Assembly (NCBI GenBank): GCA_014898425.1
Contig: RCSZ01000011.1
Coordinates: 366,001 to 430,000, forward strand
From: Botryotinia globosa
Taxonomy: Eukaryota; Ascomycota; Leotiomycetes; Helotiales; Sclerotiniaceae
Length of the DNA: 64,000 nucleotides
Reading direction: 5' to 3'
In this document: piece after piece, positions 34,774 to 46,018 of the stretch
Layout: the number at the start of each line of letters is the position of its first letter
Position numbering within the stretch: the stretch's first letter is position 1
The notes under the pieces: generated by a model
The model's input: the letters and a program-made list of their open reading frames with translations, nothing else
What the model was told of the DNA's origin: nothing
Database searches by the model: none
Made by a program: the position numbers and the translations under genes

Positions 34774-36661
34774 ATGGCGGAGAAGACAAATACTCAGTAC
34801 GAGGAGGCCGAGCTCGCTCACCCTCGAAGTGATGATGAGGTATGATTCAGAATTTACAATTCAACTTCCTCACAGATCAATTCTAACCTCAACTGAATCT
34901 ACAGAAACATGCCGAAGTTGGAGCCAAAGTCGTTCTCGGAAACGAGACATTCAACGAGGCAATGCTCAAGGAGCCCCCCAAGGCTTTCACGTGGTCAACA
35001 ATCCAACTTTACACTGCTTGTTTTATCGGATTTTTCTGTGCTACCATGAACGGTTACGATGGATCGCTTATCAACAATTTACTTGTCAACCCTTGGTTTC
35101 TCGAATTCTACCACGGTGAAAATGCTGGAATCTGGGCCGGTATCGTTACTTCCATGTACCAAATTGGTGGTGTAGTCTCATTGCCATTCGTTGGACCCGC
35201 AGCCGATACTTTCGGACGAAGATTCGGAATGTGGCTCGGATGTCTCTGCATTATTCTCGGTACGATCATTCAAGGAGTTGCAACCAGAGAAGCAGGTGTA
35301 AGACAATTCATGGGTGGTCGTTTCTTGCTTGGTTTCGGTGTCAACATCGCTTCCGCCGCTGGTCCCATGTATGTCGTTGAGGTTTCTCACCCAGCATACC
35401 GTGGTGTAGTTACAGCTATCTTCAATTGCTTTTGGTAAGTTTAGTATAAAGCTTTTGTCAGTGCTTTTCTAATCAGATTTAGGTTCACTGGATCAATTAT
35501 TGCTAGTGGAGTAGCCCGTGGAGCAAGCAACATTGGAGGCGACGAATCATGGAGACTTATCATTTGGATCCAATTGATGTTCTCCAGTATCATCTTCATC
35601 TCTGCTTACTTCCTTCCCGAATCGCCAAGATGGCTCTACGTCAATAACAAACGCGATCAAGCCAAGAAGATGCTTACCAAATACCACGGAGAAGGAAACA
35701 CAGAAAGCGTATGGGTCAAATTGCAACTCAACGAATACGAAGAGCTTTTGGAAATGGACGGTGCCGACAAGCGTTGGTGGGATTATAGAGCGCTCTTCAA
35801 GAACAGATCGACTTGCTACCGTCTCTTCTGTAACGTCAGTGTCACGATCTTTGGTCAATGGGCCGGAAATGGTATTTATTCTGCAATTCTCTGCCCAAAA
35901 ACAGTATAGCTAATCAAATTCAGCTGTCTTGTCATATTTCATGGGCAAAGTTCTTGAGACGATCGGTATTGGTAGTGCTATCGGCCAAGCCAACGTCATT
36001 CTAATCAACAACTGTCAACAATTCTGCTGGGCTCTCTTCGGTGCCGCAATGGTTGATCGTATTGGTCGTCGTCCTCTTCTTCTCTTCTCTAACATTGGTA
36101 AATAATCCTCCCCAATACACTATCGAAGAAACCTCTACTAACATCAATACCCACACAGGCTGTTGTGTAGTCTGGCTCGCCATGACCGTTTCCGCTGCCC
36201 TCTACCAAGAGTCCATTCCGGACCCCACAAACCCCAAATCCGTCGGCACTAATCACGCAGCCGGTACCGCCTCCCTCGCTTTCATCTTCATCTTCGGTGC
36301 CGTCTACTCCGTCGGTTTCACACCTCTCCAAGCCCTCTACCCCGTCGAAGTCCTCTCCTTCGAAATGCGCGCCAAGGGTATGGGATTCTCCGGTTTCGCC
36401 GTCGCAGCCGCCGGTCTCCTCAACCAATTCGCATGGCCCGTCTCCATGCAAAAGATCGGCTGGAAAACCTACATCATCTTTACCATTTGGTGTGCAGTTC
36501 AATCGACCGTTGTGTGGTTCTTTATCCCCGAGACCAGAAATCGTACCTTGGAGGAGTTGGATGAGATTTTCAACAGCCCCAATCCGGTCAAGACATCGAT
36601 TGCAAAGAAGAGATTGGGTTTGGATGCGTATGGTGAGGTGGTTAATATTCAAGATGCTTAA
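34774..36661 (+). CDS. MFS sugar porter (lactose permease/hexose transporter-like)
   Basis: Five exons: 34774-34839, 34905-35434, 35483-35871, 35924-36097, 36159-36661, giving 553 aa. It has about 12 predicted membrane segments. Sugar-porter signatures are clear: NGYDGSLINNLLVN in TM1, DTFGRRFGMWLG after TM2, GRFLLGFGVN in TM4, LPESPRWLYV at about residue 243 ending TM6, FGQWAGNAVLSYF in TM7, DRIGRRPLLL after TM8, and PETRNRTLEELDEIF at the end of TM12. The hydrophilic N-terminus is acidic. The TM7 pattern is closest to my memory of fungal lactose/cellodextrin-type permeases, so a disaccharide or plant-sugar substrate is possible, but hexose cannot be excluded. It acts at the plasma membrane by proton symport in the family. 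Confidence 0.93.
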
Positions 36662-37756
36662 TTTTTCTCACTCTTTTGGAATTGTTGCACGAGCAGAGAC
36701 GTGGCTGTATCAAGTTTGTCGATCTGGAAGATATTTCCAAGATTTACGCACTAGGTGCAATTCAAATAGTTCTCCAAGTCAAAAAGGGGGAGTTGTGACA
36801 GTCCCGCTCGCTTATGGTGGATCGATGTTTATTTAGTTAGTACTATACCTTTGAATTTAGGTTTGCTGCTTTGAATATATTGCAATATACCCTTGCTTTC
36901 TTACATTTTCTGCATTAATTCTAATCTGTGTATGAATTTATTCATGAGCTCACATATATCGTAAATCCAATAACATAACTCCTTCTCTTTTACTTCAGCA
37001 TACAAATTATGACTCTCAGATCAGATAGCTAAACCCCTCTAATCACTCGATACGAAACGATGCACTAAATATTATACGTATTAACTTTTCACCTCCACCT
37101 ACACTTCCACCATCTATCAACTTTCTAGAAACGCTACTCCTATATACCTAGTAGCTCTCTACACGTTACATACACCACTACCTATAAATCATCTCAAACC
37201 CCATCTCAAACCACATCTCAAAGTCAACACCTACCCAACCACCCACCTAGATATGTGGAATCAAAACTCAAAAATCAAAAATCAATATCAAAATAAAAAC
37301 ATATATATATATATATACATCGCACATACATATATATAAATCCATCTAATCTAAATTATCTAACAATCTAATCTAATCTAATAATTCCAAATACCATTCA
37401 TTCTATCTTCATTTTATCATCATATTCCAATTCCACCATAATCCCATCCCATCCCACAGCACACCATCCCACACCACCCATACAAAAGCACCCAATCATC
37501 CAGCCAGCCAGCCAACCAGCCACCCAACCGCACAACAAATCAATCAAATCTCCAATCTCCAATCTCCAATCCCCCATCTCCAACCCCTTCTCTCCTCTCC
37601 TCTCCTATTTCCTTTCTCTCCTCTCTCAAATTGCAATTGCCAAGCTACCACTTCAGGAAGCGCGGGCCGCGAACCGAAGAAATCAAGAGTTTTACGAGTC
37701 TTCTCATTTCCTTGTTTCCTCATCTCAATCTATTCTATTCCATTCTACTAGTAGTA
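36662..37756. other. Intergenic, pyrimidine-rich
   Basis: Sugar porter 3' flank followed by AT-rich and CT-rich low-complexity DNA, including a CAGC/CAAC run near 37501-37530. No gene seen. Confidence 0.45.
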
Positions 37757-38168
37757 CAGCAAAACCTCTCTATAAAAGGATCCCTTCTATAAGGATAACC
37801 TCTATTATCCTTTTTTTTTTAGTTCTAAAAATTTTTAGGGCTAAAAAAGATTTATATTTTTAAAATCCCTTTAATAAGGATATCCTTATATTTTTTGATT
37901 CCAAGATTATGTGTATCTTTATTGGATCAATAAAATCATTAGGATTTAAACTATAATATAATATTATATAAAGAATTTAATTATATATTATAGAAATAAT
38001 TTTTTTTTTTAAATTATTACAAAAGTATTATGAAATATAATCTGATCGAGATTAATTAAAAGCCAATTATTATTAGGTTGGGATTAGTTGGATATTTTTA
38101 TATAAGGATATTTCTATATATCCTTCAAAAAGACCACAAAAACCGATATCCTTATAGAGGTTTTGCTA
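37757..38168. mobile_element. MITE-like element with terminal inverted repeats and TA duplication
   Basis: The 412-bp AT-rich block starts CAGCAAAACCTCTCTATAA and ends, read in reverse complement, TAGCAAAACCTCTATAAGGA, so the ends are imperfect inverted repeats of about 20 bp or more. Each end is followed outward by TA (37755-37756 and 38169-38170), as expected for Tc1/mariner-pogo type insertion. The interior has further copies of TATCCTTATA/TATAAGGATA in both orientations and no open frame. This points to a non-autonomous element moved by a transposase encoded elsewhere. The exact outer base differs between ends (C against T). Confidence 0.82.
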
Positions 38169-38545
38169 TACCCCATTTCATTTCATTCAAATCAACATTT
38201 CAATAAATCGATAAAGTCACATCGCAATCATCCATTTGTATTTCTCCTCAAACGCTATACGATTCTATGCTTGCTATGCTTGCTATATGCTACCACTTCT
38301 CATGCAGAGAGATCGAAAGAGCGAAAGATCGAGCCAAAGAAAAGCCACCATTCCATTCGATTCGCTATTCAGTACAATACAAGAAGGTATTTAAACACTC
38401 ATTATCATTTCCATCGCTGTTGAACTATTCCCAACTTCAAGAAGTCATGGATGCCATACCGTGCGCTCAAATCAATATCCACAAACCCGTATCAATCGCC
38501 AGTTAAAGTGATCAATACCCCTCTGTCCACCCATCATCCTCTTCC
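38169..38545. other. 3' flank of the HECT ligase gene
   Basis: Ordinary composition; no gene supported. It contains a CTTGCTATG duplication near 38268-38290. Confidence 0.4.
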
Positions 38546-41500
38546 TCAATGATTGCCAAACCCACTACTATGTTCCAAAGCCACATCGAACCTCTCTTTC
38601 AAAATCTCTCTACTTGCATAATTCGGCAACATCAAAATTTGAAAGCACGTCGACGTAGTTGGTAATTGGGTACCTGCTCCATTCCTATGAATTGTAAGTT
38701 GGAAATTCTTCATTCCACCCATAGGAACCCTATCAGATGATGTCGTGAATTCGAGTAGCTTCTTCTTCTTTTCCAAATCATATTCTTTGACGACCGACCA
38801 GAAATCTTGAATGACGCGATCAGTAGGCTCGTAACCAGTGTATCGAGCACCACGTTGCATTTCAGTAATGTCGATTTCTTGTACACCTTCGACCAGAGAT
38901 TGAAGAGTATCGACGTCGAAAAGGTTGAGAGAGCGAGGATCAAGACAGGCGAAGAATCCTTTTTTGAAAGCTTCAAACTGTGGTTGAACGGATATATTCG
39001 TTAGCCAATTGATATAATCACTAACGTAGCTATTTCGATTTTCGTTCGTGACCAGTGGTACATCTGTTGAATCGAAACCCTCAAAATCTTCGCCAACGTT
39101 GACATCCGAGAACTTTGGCCATTGAGATGAGCTAGTCATTTCACGGCTTACCAACTTCCCGAATTGAAAGTGGCTAAATTCGTATGTTCGACAGAAAATC
39201 TCTTCCACGGCCCCTTTACTTTCGTCCCATTCTAGCAGATCTGTTAGACCCTTAGCGAGCTCGGGCCATCCATCTGAAATGTGGTGAAGTTCCGTAATGC
39301 TCTCTCCTTGTAACTTCCTGTAGAATGCTTTGGGAAAGGTGATCGGTAGAGTCATACCGTTGTAAACAGCCAAAGATATGATCATTCCAATAAGCTCGAA
39401 TTTCCACAACGGCTCAGGTGATCCTGGCTGAAACCATGTCATTTTTGTTTTATTGTCAATCGTAAAAACACCATAATCAGGGTTGATGGCTTCTGTCATG
39501 GCTATTCGAAAAAACTCTTGCTGAACTCCACCATAATCCAAACCTTCCTCCCCATGCTCACCACCAAATGACACTTTTAAAGGTCGCATCAATTCACGTC
39601 CTTCTCTTCGCCATAGCACATCAAAAGCGTCTGAAAGTAAATTATCACGGCTAACCTCAATCGCCAGGAATCTCGATGTCGCTGTTTGAAGACGATCTCG
39701 AAGTTTGTTTCGATAGTCTTCATTGGAGATTAGTCCCTCGTGAGTACGAACAAGTGTAGTCAAAGACTTTGCTTCTTCATAGGATTGATTCATTCGCGAG
39801 TAATTGATGGCTCGAAAGTAATTGACCAATGTTGATGGATTGAATAAATATGGGTAGTCGAGCAAATGAACGGTTCGCTTATTAGACTGGAAAGACAACC
39901 ACTCAAGAGGCATGGCAACGTTATCCAGCCGTTCGGAAAAGTATTCTGTACGGAAATGTATGTCTCCCAGTAGAAGCGATTTTCTGTTCCTGTATATTGC
40001 CGCAATAGTTTCCAAGGCACCACCAAACGACCCATCTGAGGGAACTTCCCCTTTACCATTCCAATCTTGCATCATTACTGTTCGTGCCCAATCGAGTATT
40101 AAGGTAGGCATTCTCTTCTCGTGCAAATCTCGTTCTGCAGCTGTGAAATTGAGTAGAGGTGGTGTATCAAGATCGAGATATTTCAGAGCGCCGAGGATAG
40201 TTTCTAAAACACCGTCTTGTTCATTTTCGTCGCCTCTGGTATCTTGTTGGAGCTGGATCAGTTCAGAAAACCTACGTCTTGTGGAAACAGCAGAGAAGAC
40301 TCGACGAGCCAATCTCAATGCCAACTCATCCGAGAACGCATCGTCATATTGTAGACATAGTTTGGTTGATTCCATTGAGAACGATTCCCTCCCAGGCAAA
40401 GTAATTCCATACGAACGTATACGAGACATATTTGCTAGCTGTCTTGAATCCTTCAACAGTGGGCCTGCAGCTACGAGTGCATGAAAGCAAATGTTTATTA
40501 TTTGAGCTGCATCGGCTTTTGAGATTGATTCATCTGGACCCAAGCTGTCGCTATGAGACTGTTTGGCCCATTCTAATTCCTGTGGGGGTTTGAAAAGTGT
40601 GCCAGCGGCTATCCATAGGCTGTCAAAGACAATAGACGGCGCAACTCTAGTCATACGTAGCATACAGTACCAGATAGTCTGTGTATCGAAGACCTGCCCA
40701 TCTTGGGTGGTAAAAGATTTTATGAGAGAACTGGGCTTACTAAGGACAGAGTACAAACACTGATCAATGAAACGACGCCATTGTTTTTTAGTTGATTTTG
40801 GATAACCAATCCTCGATTTTGATTTTCGGCGCAAAGGAACCATACGTGTTTGATGTCTCTTCAAATCGTCGTCGATTTGGTCAGGATGCAATGAATGCTT
40901 TTCGCAAGTCTTATCATCTTCCAGAATATCACAGATCAGATTGATCACTTCAATAGGTAGTGATGAAAGTGTTTGTGGTAGTTTTTCATCAGGTAAGGAT
41001 GGCTCTGAATTCTGCCTTTCAATTGAGGGGGTTTCGGTTGCGTTGTTCGCAATAGAATCGGATGTAGAGTTCATCGTAGGCTCGGTTGGGATAGAAGGCT
41101 CAACCGTGGCACTAATAAGGGGTGCTATAGACGAGGAAATATCGGTTTCGGGTAAATGGAGAACTGGATTAGCTAACATTGTATGGCGAGTGGGTTGAGG
41201 TTTCGAGCGCATAGAATGGCGAGGTAAAGGCGAAGTAGTATCAGTGTCAGTCACCCTTGGCGAAGTCGAAAGATTCAAAACACCTTTGGAAACATGGGCA
41301 TCATAAGAGTCTGTCCTCCTTCGAGATCGTGAACTTGAGATATGTGTAGTTTCAGTATGCAACGCATTTGGGCTCGACTGAATGCTAGGCTTGACGTCGT
41401 TAGGTATAGCAGTAGGCGACTTTGAGCCCATTCCCAGCCTCGTACTCAGATCTGGAGCATCTTTGCCACTAGAACTTTCATTTCTATCCCACTGACTTAA

Positions 41501-42486
41501 ATACCCGGAAACTTCTGTTGGGGCTTCAGAAGAGGTTGGCGAGAACTTTGCAGCATTTGACGAATCTGTCCCTGTCCCTGTCCCTGTCCCACTCGAACCT
41601 TCTAGCTTCTGCGCAGGAGTATTCATGCCATCACTTGGTGTCGACTCAGCCGATGGTGAGGAACGTGCATTCGAATCTGAGACTGTGCCATCCTGTCTAG
41701 TTAGTGCTGCCAGATTCCTCGGTGTCAGCCATTCTACCATCTTGAAAGCTGCCGTCCCAATTACATTTTGAATGAAAGATTTATGATCGATCTTGGTAAA
41801 GTCATCCAGTATGGTGGATTTCGATTCCCTTGTCTCAGTTGGATCGCCAGTAGTGGTTATGAGGGTCCGTAATCGATTCGACCCATACCTCTCATTATCT
41901 GTACCGAATGTGTTACTTTGCAAAGTGTCCCCTCCAACACCTTGTATTTTCTTAGACCCAGATAGATTTCCTCGCGCAGTAGCCTTGACATGCTTGCTGA
42001 ATTGGATTGGTGAATCCACGAGAGGATTGTGACAGAGACCTCGCTCAGGATTGTCCTGACTAGCTAAGTGGACAGCTAGGATTCTCGCGCTTGTCGAATT
42101 ATATGGCCTTATTGGACGACCAGAGATCAGAGCAAGACGTTTGCGACAAGTGAAACAGGTTGGGGTATGACAAAGAGTGGAATCGCAACCATATCGAAGT
42201 TGCCGGATGTACCTACGGAAATATCCAATCAGCCTCAATTTTGTTGACGAAGGACAAGCAAACAAACATACTTTTCTACCATTAAATGAAAGAGATGACG
42301 CCTGCTTGCATTGTGTATGACATATATTTGCTTTGGATCCTCAACCTCCACCGTAAGCTTCTTCAACTCGTCTGGCGCATCTTGAGGGAGGTATGGAAAA
42401 GGAGCGGCGGCCCATAGAGCTGAAAGGATATCATCATCGCCGTCGAAACTTCGTTCCTCCCGAACTCTTGATGTATCTCGAGTCAT
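38546..42486 (-). CDS. hul4: HECT-type E3 ubiquitin ligase, Hul4-like, with AZUL zinc finger
   Basis: Two exons, 42486-42272 and 42212-38546, joined across a 59-bp intron, give 1293 aa. The start at MTRDTSRVREE is chosen over an upstream in-frame Met at 42573, which adds a hydrophobic low-complexity segment. Residues about 65-135 form an AZUL-type finger: HLMVEKYIRQLRYGC then C86, C91, C94 and GLC132. The intron cuts this motif. A long Ser/Thr-rich region follows. The HECT domain fills about the last 380 residues, with FGGEHGEEGLDYGGVQQEFF and the catalytic Cys at about 1261 in TTSTCFQILMLPNY. HECT enzymes take ubiquitin on that Cys and pass it to substrates. Hul4 is linked to nuclear/proteasomal degradation in yeast. 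It is transcribed divergently from REI1. Confidence 0.9.
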
Positions 42487-43287
42487 GACATTGGGAAGGA
42501 GTGTAGAGGAATGTTTGATGTTGAAGGAAATGCGTGGAGTATGGAATAAGGCTATCACTGTTGAAACAAACAAGATTATGAGTAATATGAATATTTGGAT
42601 GTGTTATTATTATTAGACAGTCGCTTTTCAATGGTTTTATTAATGGTTCAGTCGATGTGACAAATGTGCAGTAGAAGGTACAAAGCAGAGTAGGTAAGCA
42701 AGGCAAGGGAAGGAGAGTTGCCCGAGGCTACCTACCTACCTACCCAGCTAGCTAGCATTCTGGCCTGGGGGGGGGGGATGACGCAAAATCATTATCATTA
42801 TCACTCATATCAGCATTCATTCAATCATTTTTATCGCATTTGAGTGAGGGACGGAAAGAAAAGATAACCCAACCCCACTACAGATTCTCAGACGTAAATT
42901 TTTATACAGAGTAGAAGAGAAGACTGCATTAAAAAAAAATATCCCTGGTAGGTGACTCTTTTTTCTATCACAAATCATTGCCACTACCCATCTTTACTCT
43001 CTTTAAATAGGTACCTACTCTTCTTATTGTGAAAACTCTGGACAACTCAAATTTACATTGAAAAGGAAAAACATTAGATTGACTCATAGGTATCCAAGTA
43101 CTATCTATCCAGGGCTAATTCTTCGGGGCTTTCGGCAAAACCGATTTTTAACGCCTATCAATTATCAATTATAAGAGAGAGAGAAAGAAAGAAAGATACC
43201 ACTATTTCCCCCTCCAAACACTTTTACCTCAAATATCCATTTGCTTGTTCATTTGTTTGTCTCGCACTTTACTTTTGAACATCAAAA
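42487..43287. promoter_or_regulatory. Shared divergent promoter, HECT ligase and REI1
   Basis: About 800 bp between the two divergent start codons. It holds CTAC repeats near 42728-42746, a G-run at about 42767-42777 and TAGGTACCTA-like sequence near 43009-43018. No gene seen. Which motifs regulate is not evident. Confidence 0.55.
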
Positions 43288-44992
43288 ATGGCTTCCATCA
43301 CAGCAAGCAGAGGTCCTGCTCCTGGTCCTTCGGTCCAAGCAGATACCAATGCTTCCCATCCTTATACTTGCAATACATGTCAAGTGGCGTTCAGAAATAG
43401 CGACTTGCAACGAGGACATATGCGCAGCGATTGGCAGTATGTTTGTTCACCCTCTTTGATCCCAACCTACTGACAATTCTCTGCAGTCGATACAACTTGA
43501 AGCGCCGCGTTACATCTTTACCACCCATTTCTTCCGAAGTTTTCACCGAGAAGGTCTTGCAGGCACAGGCTTCTTCCACAGCAGCAGCATCCAAGGCCGC
43601 ATACGAAAAGTCTTGTACGATCTGTACTAAAACATATTTCAGTGAAAATGCCTACCACAACCATCTTAGCAGTCAGAAACACAAGGCCAAGGCAGCGATG
43701 GCTAGTGATGGACACATGGACGATGCAAGCTCAGTAATGAGCTCAACATTCTCATTGGGCGAACCTATCAAGACAAATGGAGCAGCGGGTGACGATACAG
43801 ATGCGCAAGTCGACGAAGTTTCTAAGGGTATCAAGAAGACCAACCTTGAAGATGCTGAAGGATCTACGGCTACACCTACTGAGGATGACGACATGGAGGA
43901 CGATGAAGATGAGTTAGTGGAGGTTTCTACAAGTCGATGCTTATTCTGCAACGAGGATTCGGCCGATACAGCTGCTAATGCTGCGCACATGGAACGTCTA
44001 CATGGCATGTTCATCCCGGAGAAGGAGTACCTAGTCGACCTTGAAGGTTTAATCGCTTTCCTTCACGAGAAAATTTACGAAGATCATGAATGTTTAGGAT
44101 GTGGCAAACTTAAGCAATCGATTTTTGGACTCCAAACTCACATGAGAGACAAACGCCATTGCAGAATTCGTTACGCCACTGAGGACGAACAAATTGAGAT
44201 TGGCGACTACTATGACTTCCGAAGCACATACTCTGACGACGAGGAAGAATCGGATGCGGAAGATGCATTACCAGGAAAACAAAACAGTGGTGGCGTTAAA
44301 CTTGGAGCTAAACGTCCAACGACAATTGATGCTGAAGGAGACGAAGAAATGGAGAATGGTGATGGATGGGAAACTGACAGCTCTGAGTCTTCCTTGGATT
44401 CCGCAGATCTTACCGCAGTTCCACTTGATGAGAGAACGCACCAGTATGAGAAACTTCATCAACATCCTCATCACTCCCACACCGATCCTCGATCACACCA
44501 CAACAAGGATGGATGGCACTCACATGCTCATAAACACAATCATGCAGCATTTTATGCTGATTACGAGCTTCACTTACCTTCTGGTCGTACCGCTGGACAT
44601 CGATCATTACAAAAATATTATCGTCAAAATTTGGTCAATCATCCATCACCAGAGGAGAGACAACGACGTGCAATTGAAGCAGCTGAAAATTCCGATTCTG
44701 ATGTAGAGCAAGATGAACGTGTTGTTCGACGCAATGAGAGAGAACGTGGAAGAGCACTTATGAGCCGTGCAAATGGAGGTCTAGGCATGGCTGGTGTCAC
44801 CGCTGAGAAGAGAAGAGAAGTCAAGGCGGCGGAGAAAAGATCCAGAAAGGTGGAGAACTACGAACGCCGTAAATTTGACTGGAGAAACAATAAGCAGAAC
44901 AACTCACAAAAACACTTCAGAGTAAGTTGTCATCAACCCTTTTTGAAAATGACTCCACTAACAACAGTATTTAGGATCCATTGTTGCAATGA
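43288..44992 (+). CDS. REI1: Cytoplasmic 60S biogenesis factor Rei1
   Basis: Three exons: 43288-43436, 43487-44921 and 44975-44992, for 533 aa. Zinc fingers: YTCNTCQVAFRNSDLQRGH at the N-terminus, CTICTKTYFSENAYHNHLSS, CLFCNEDSADTAANAAHM and CLGCGKLKQSIFGLQTHMRD. The first intron splits the WHRYNLKRR motif, and the final five codons (DPLLQ, the typical Rei1 end) are on an 18-nt last exon after KHFR. Reading on without that splice would give a spurious longer protein. The centre is acidic, followed by a His-rich stretch and a basic C-terminus that in yeast inserts into the exit tunnel. Rei1 works with Jjj1 to release Arx1 from late pre-60S particles; role inferred from the family. Confidence 0.96.
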
Positions 44993-46018
44993 TTTCTCCG
45001 TCGTATTTCGTGGCATTTCTATTGGTGGCATTTTCTCGGTATACCAAATGATTCTTAGATATCCATATCTCACAGGTTTCATGAGCATCATCGGTGGGTG
45101 GGCAAAGAGTGGCATTTGTTTTTGGGCGTTTTCAAGGAATAGTCTATGATTGATGTTGTCACATAAATGAGTATAGGGTTATTAACAATACAAATGTTGT
45201 TGTTGATGAAATGTTTGCTTCATGATTGATTCATTTGATGTTGTGTTTGCTGTGCTTTCAACGAATCTAATTGAGTACATGTAACGCCAATGAGAGCTTC
45301 TATTCAGATACCGATTACATTGTATAATCAATCTATTGGATGATTGCAACTCCATAGCTATCCAACCAGGGGATCAATTCAACTCTTGTTTGACATCTTT
45401 CCCCAAATAGTCCGTAGATGGGAAAAAAGGCGTGTATTGATTTTGATCTGATTTTGAGACTAATCCTGAGACTGTATACGATATTCCAAGTATCATATCA
45501 ATCAAAGCTTCTCTTTCCTTTCCCTTTCCCTTTCCTTTTCCTTTCCTTCCCTTCTCTTTAAATAGAATTCTCATTTCCTCTACGTTCAATTCATCATTCA
45601 TAATTCTCCCTTGATCCCTTCTCCTTCATAATGATCTGACTGTCCAATTGTCAATGATTTGCGGAGCATCAAGAATTAGACTATCGGGTTCCGGAATGGG
45701 TCGTCGATTGATCCCTGTTAGCGAAATATTCTCTAATCCCCAAGAAGGAACAAATTCAAAGCTGCAAACCCCTTAGATTCAATTTCCACTGCTCCTTCTT
45801 TTGACCGTTACAATCTTTACCTTTACCTTCACCTCTTTTTCTATTTTCTACTTTCTTCGCGGGAGTATTTGTTATTTGGGGGTTTATATTATTCTGGAAT
45901 TACTTGCGTTTGCACATAAACAAAGAGGAGGTCTGGAGTAAGCAAGAAGATATATACATGTACCAATTCGATAGCAAATTCCTACTGTATCCAAGTACAG
46001 CGCGCAACGATTGTTGAT
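44993..46018. other. Intergenic
   Basis: REI1 3' flank and promoter of the next gene. A CCTTTCC pyrimidine run lies near 45508-45555. A 75-codon minus-strand frame at 45374-45601 is low-complexity (Lys/Gly repeats) from that run and is not accepted. Confidence 0.5.

Noticed and set aside
36089..36652. 187-codon minus-strand ORF
   Set aside because: Antisense shadow of the last exon of the sugar porter.
45374..45601. 75-codon minus-strand ORF with Lys-Gly repeats
   Set aside because: Arises from a CCTTTCC low-complexity run; no support.
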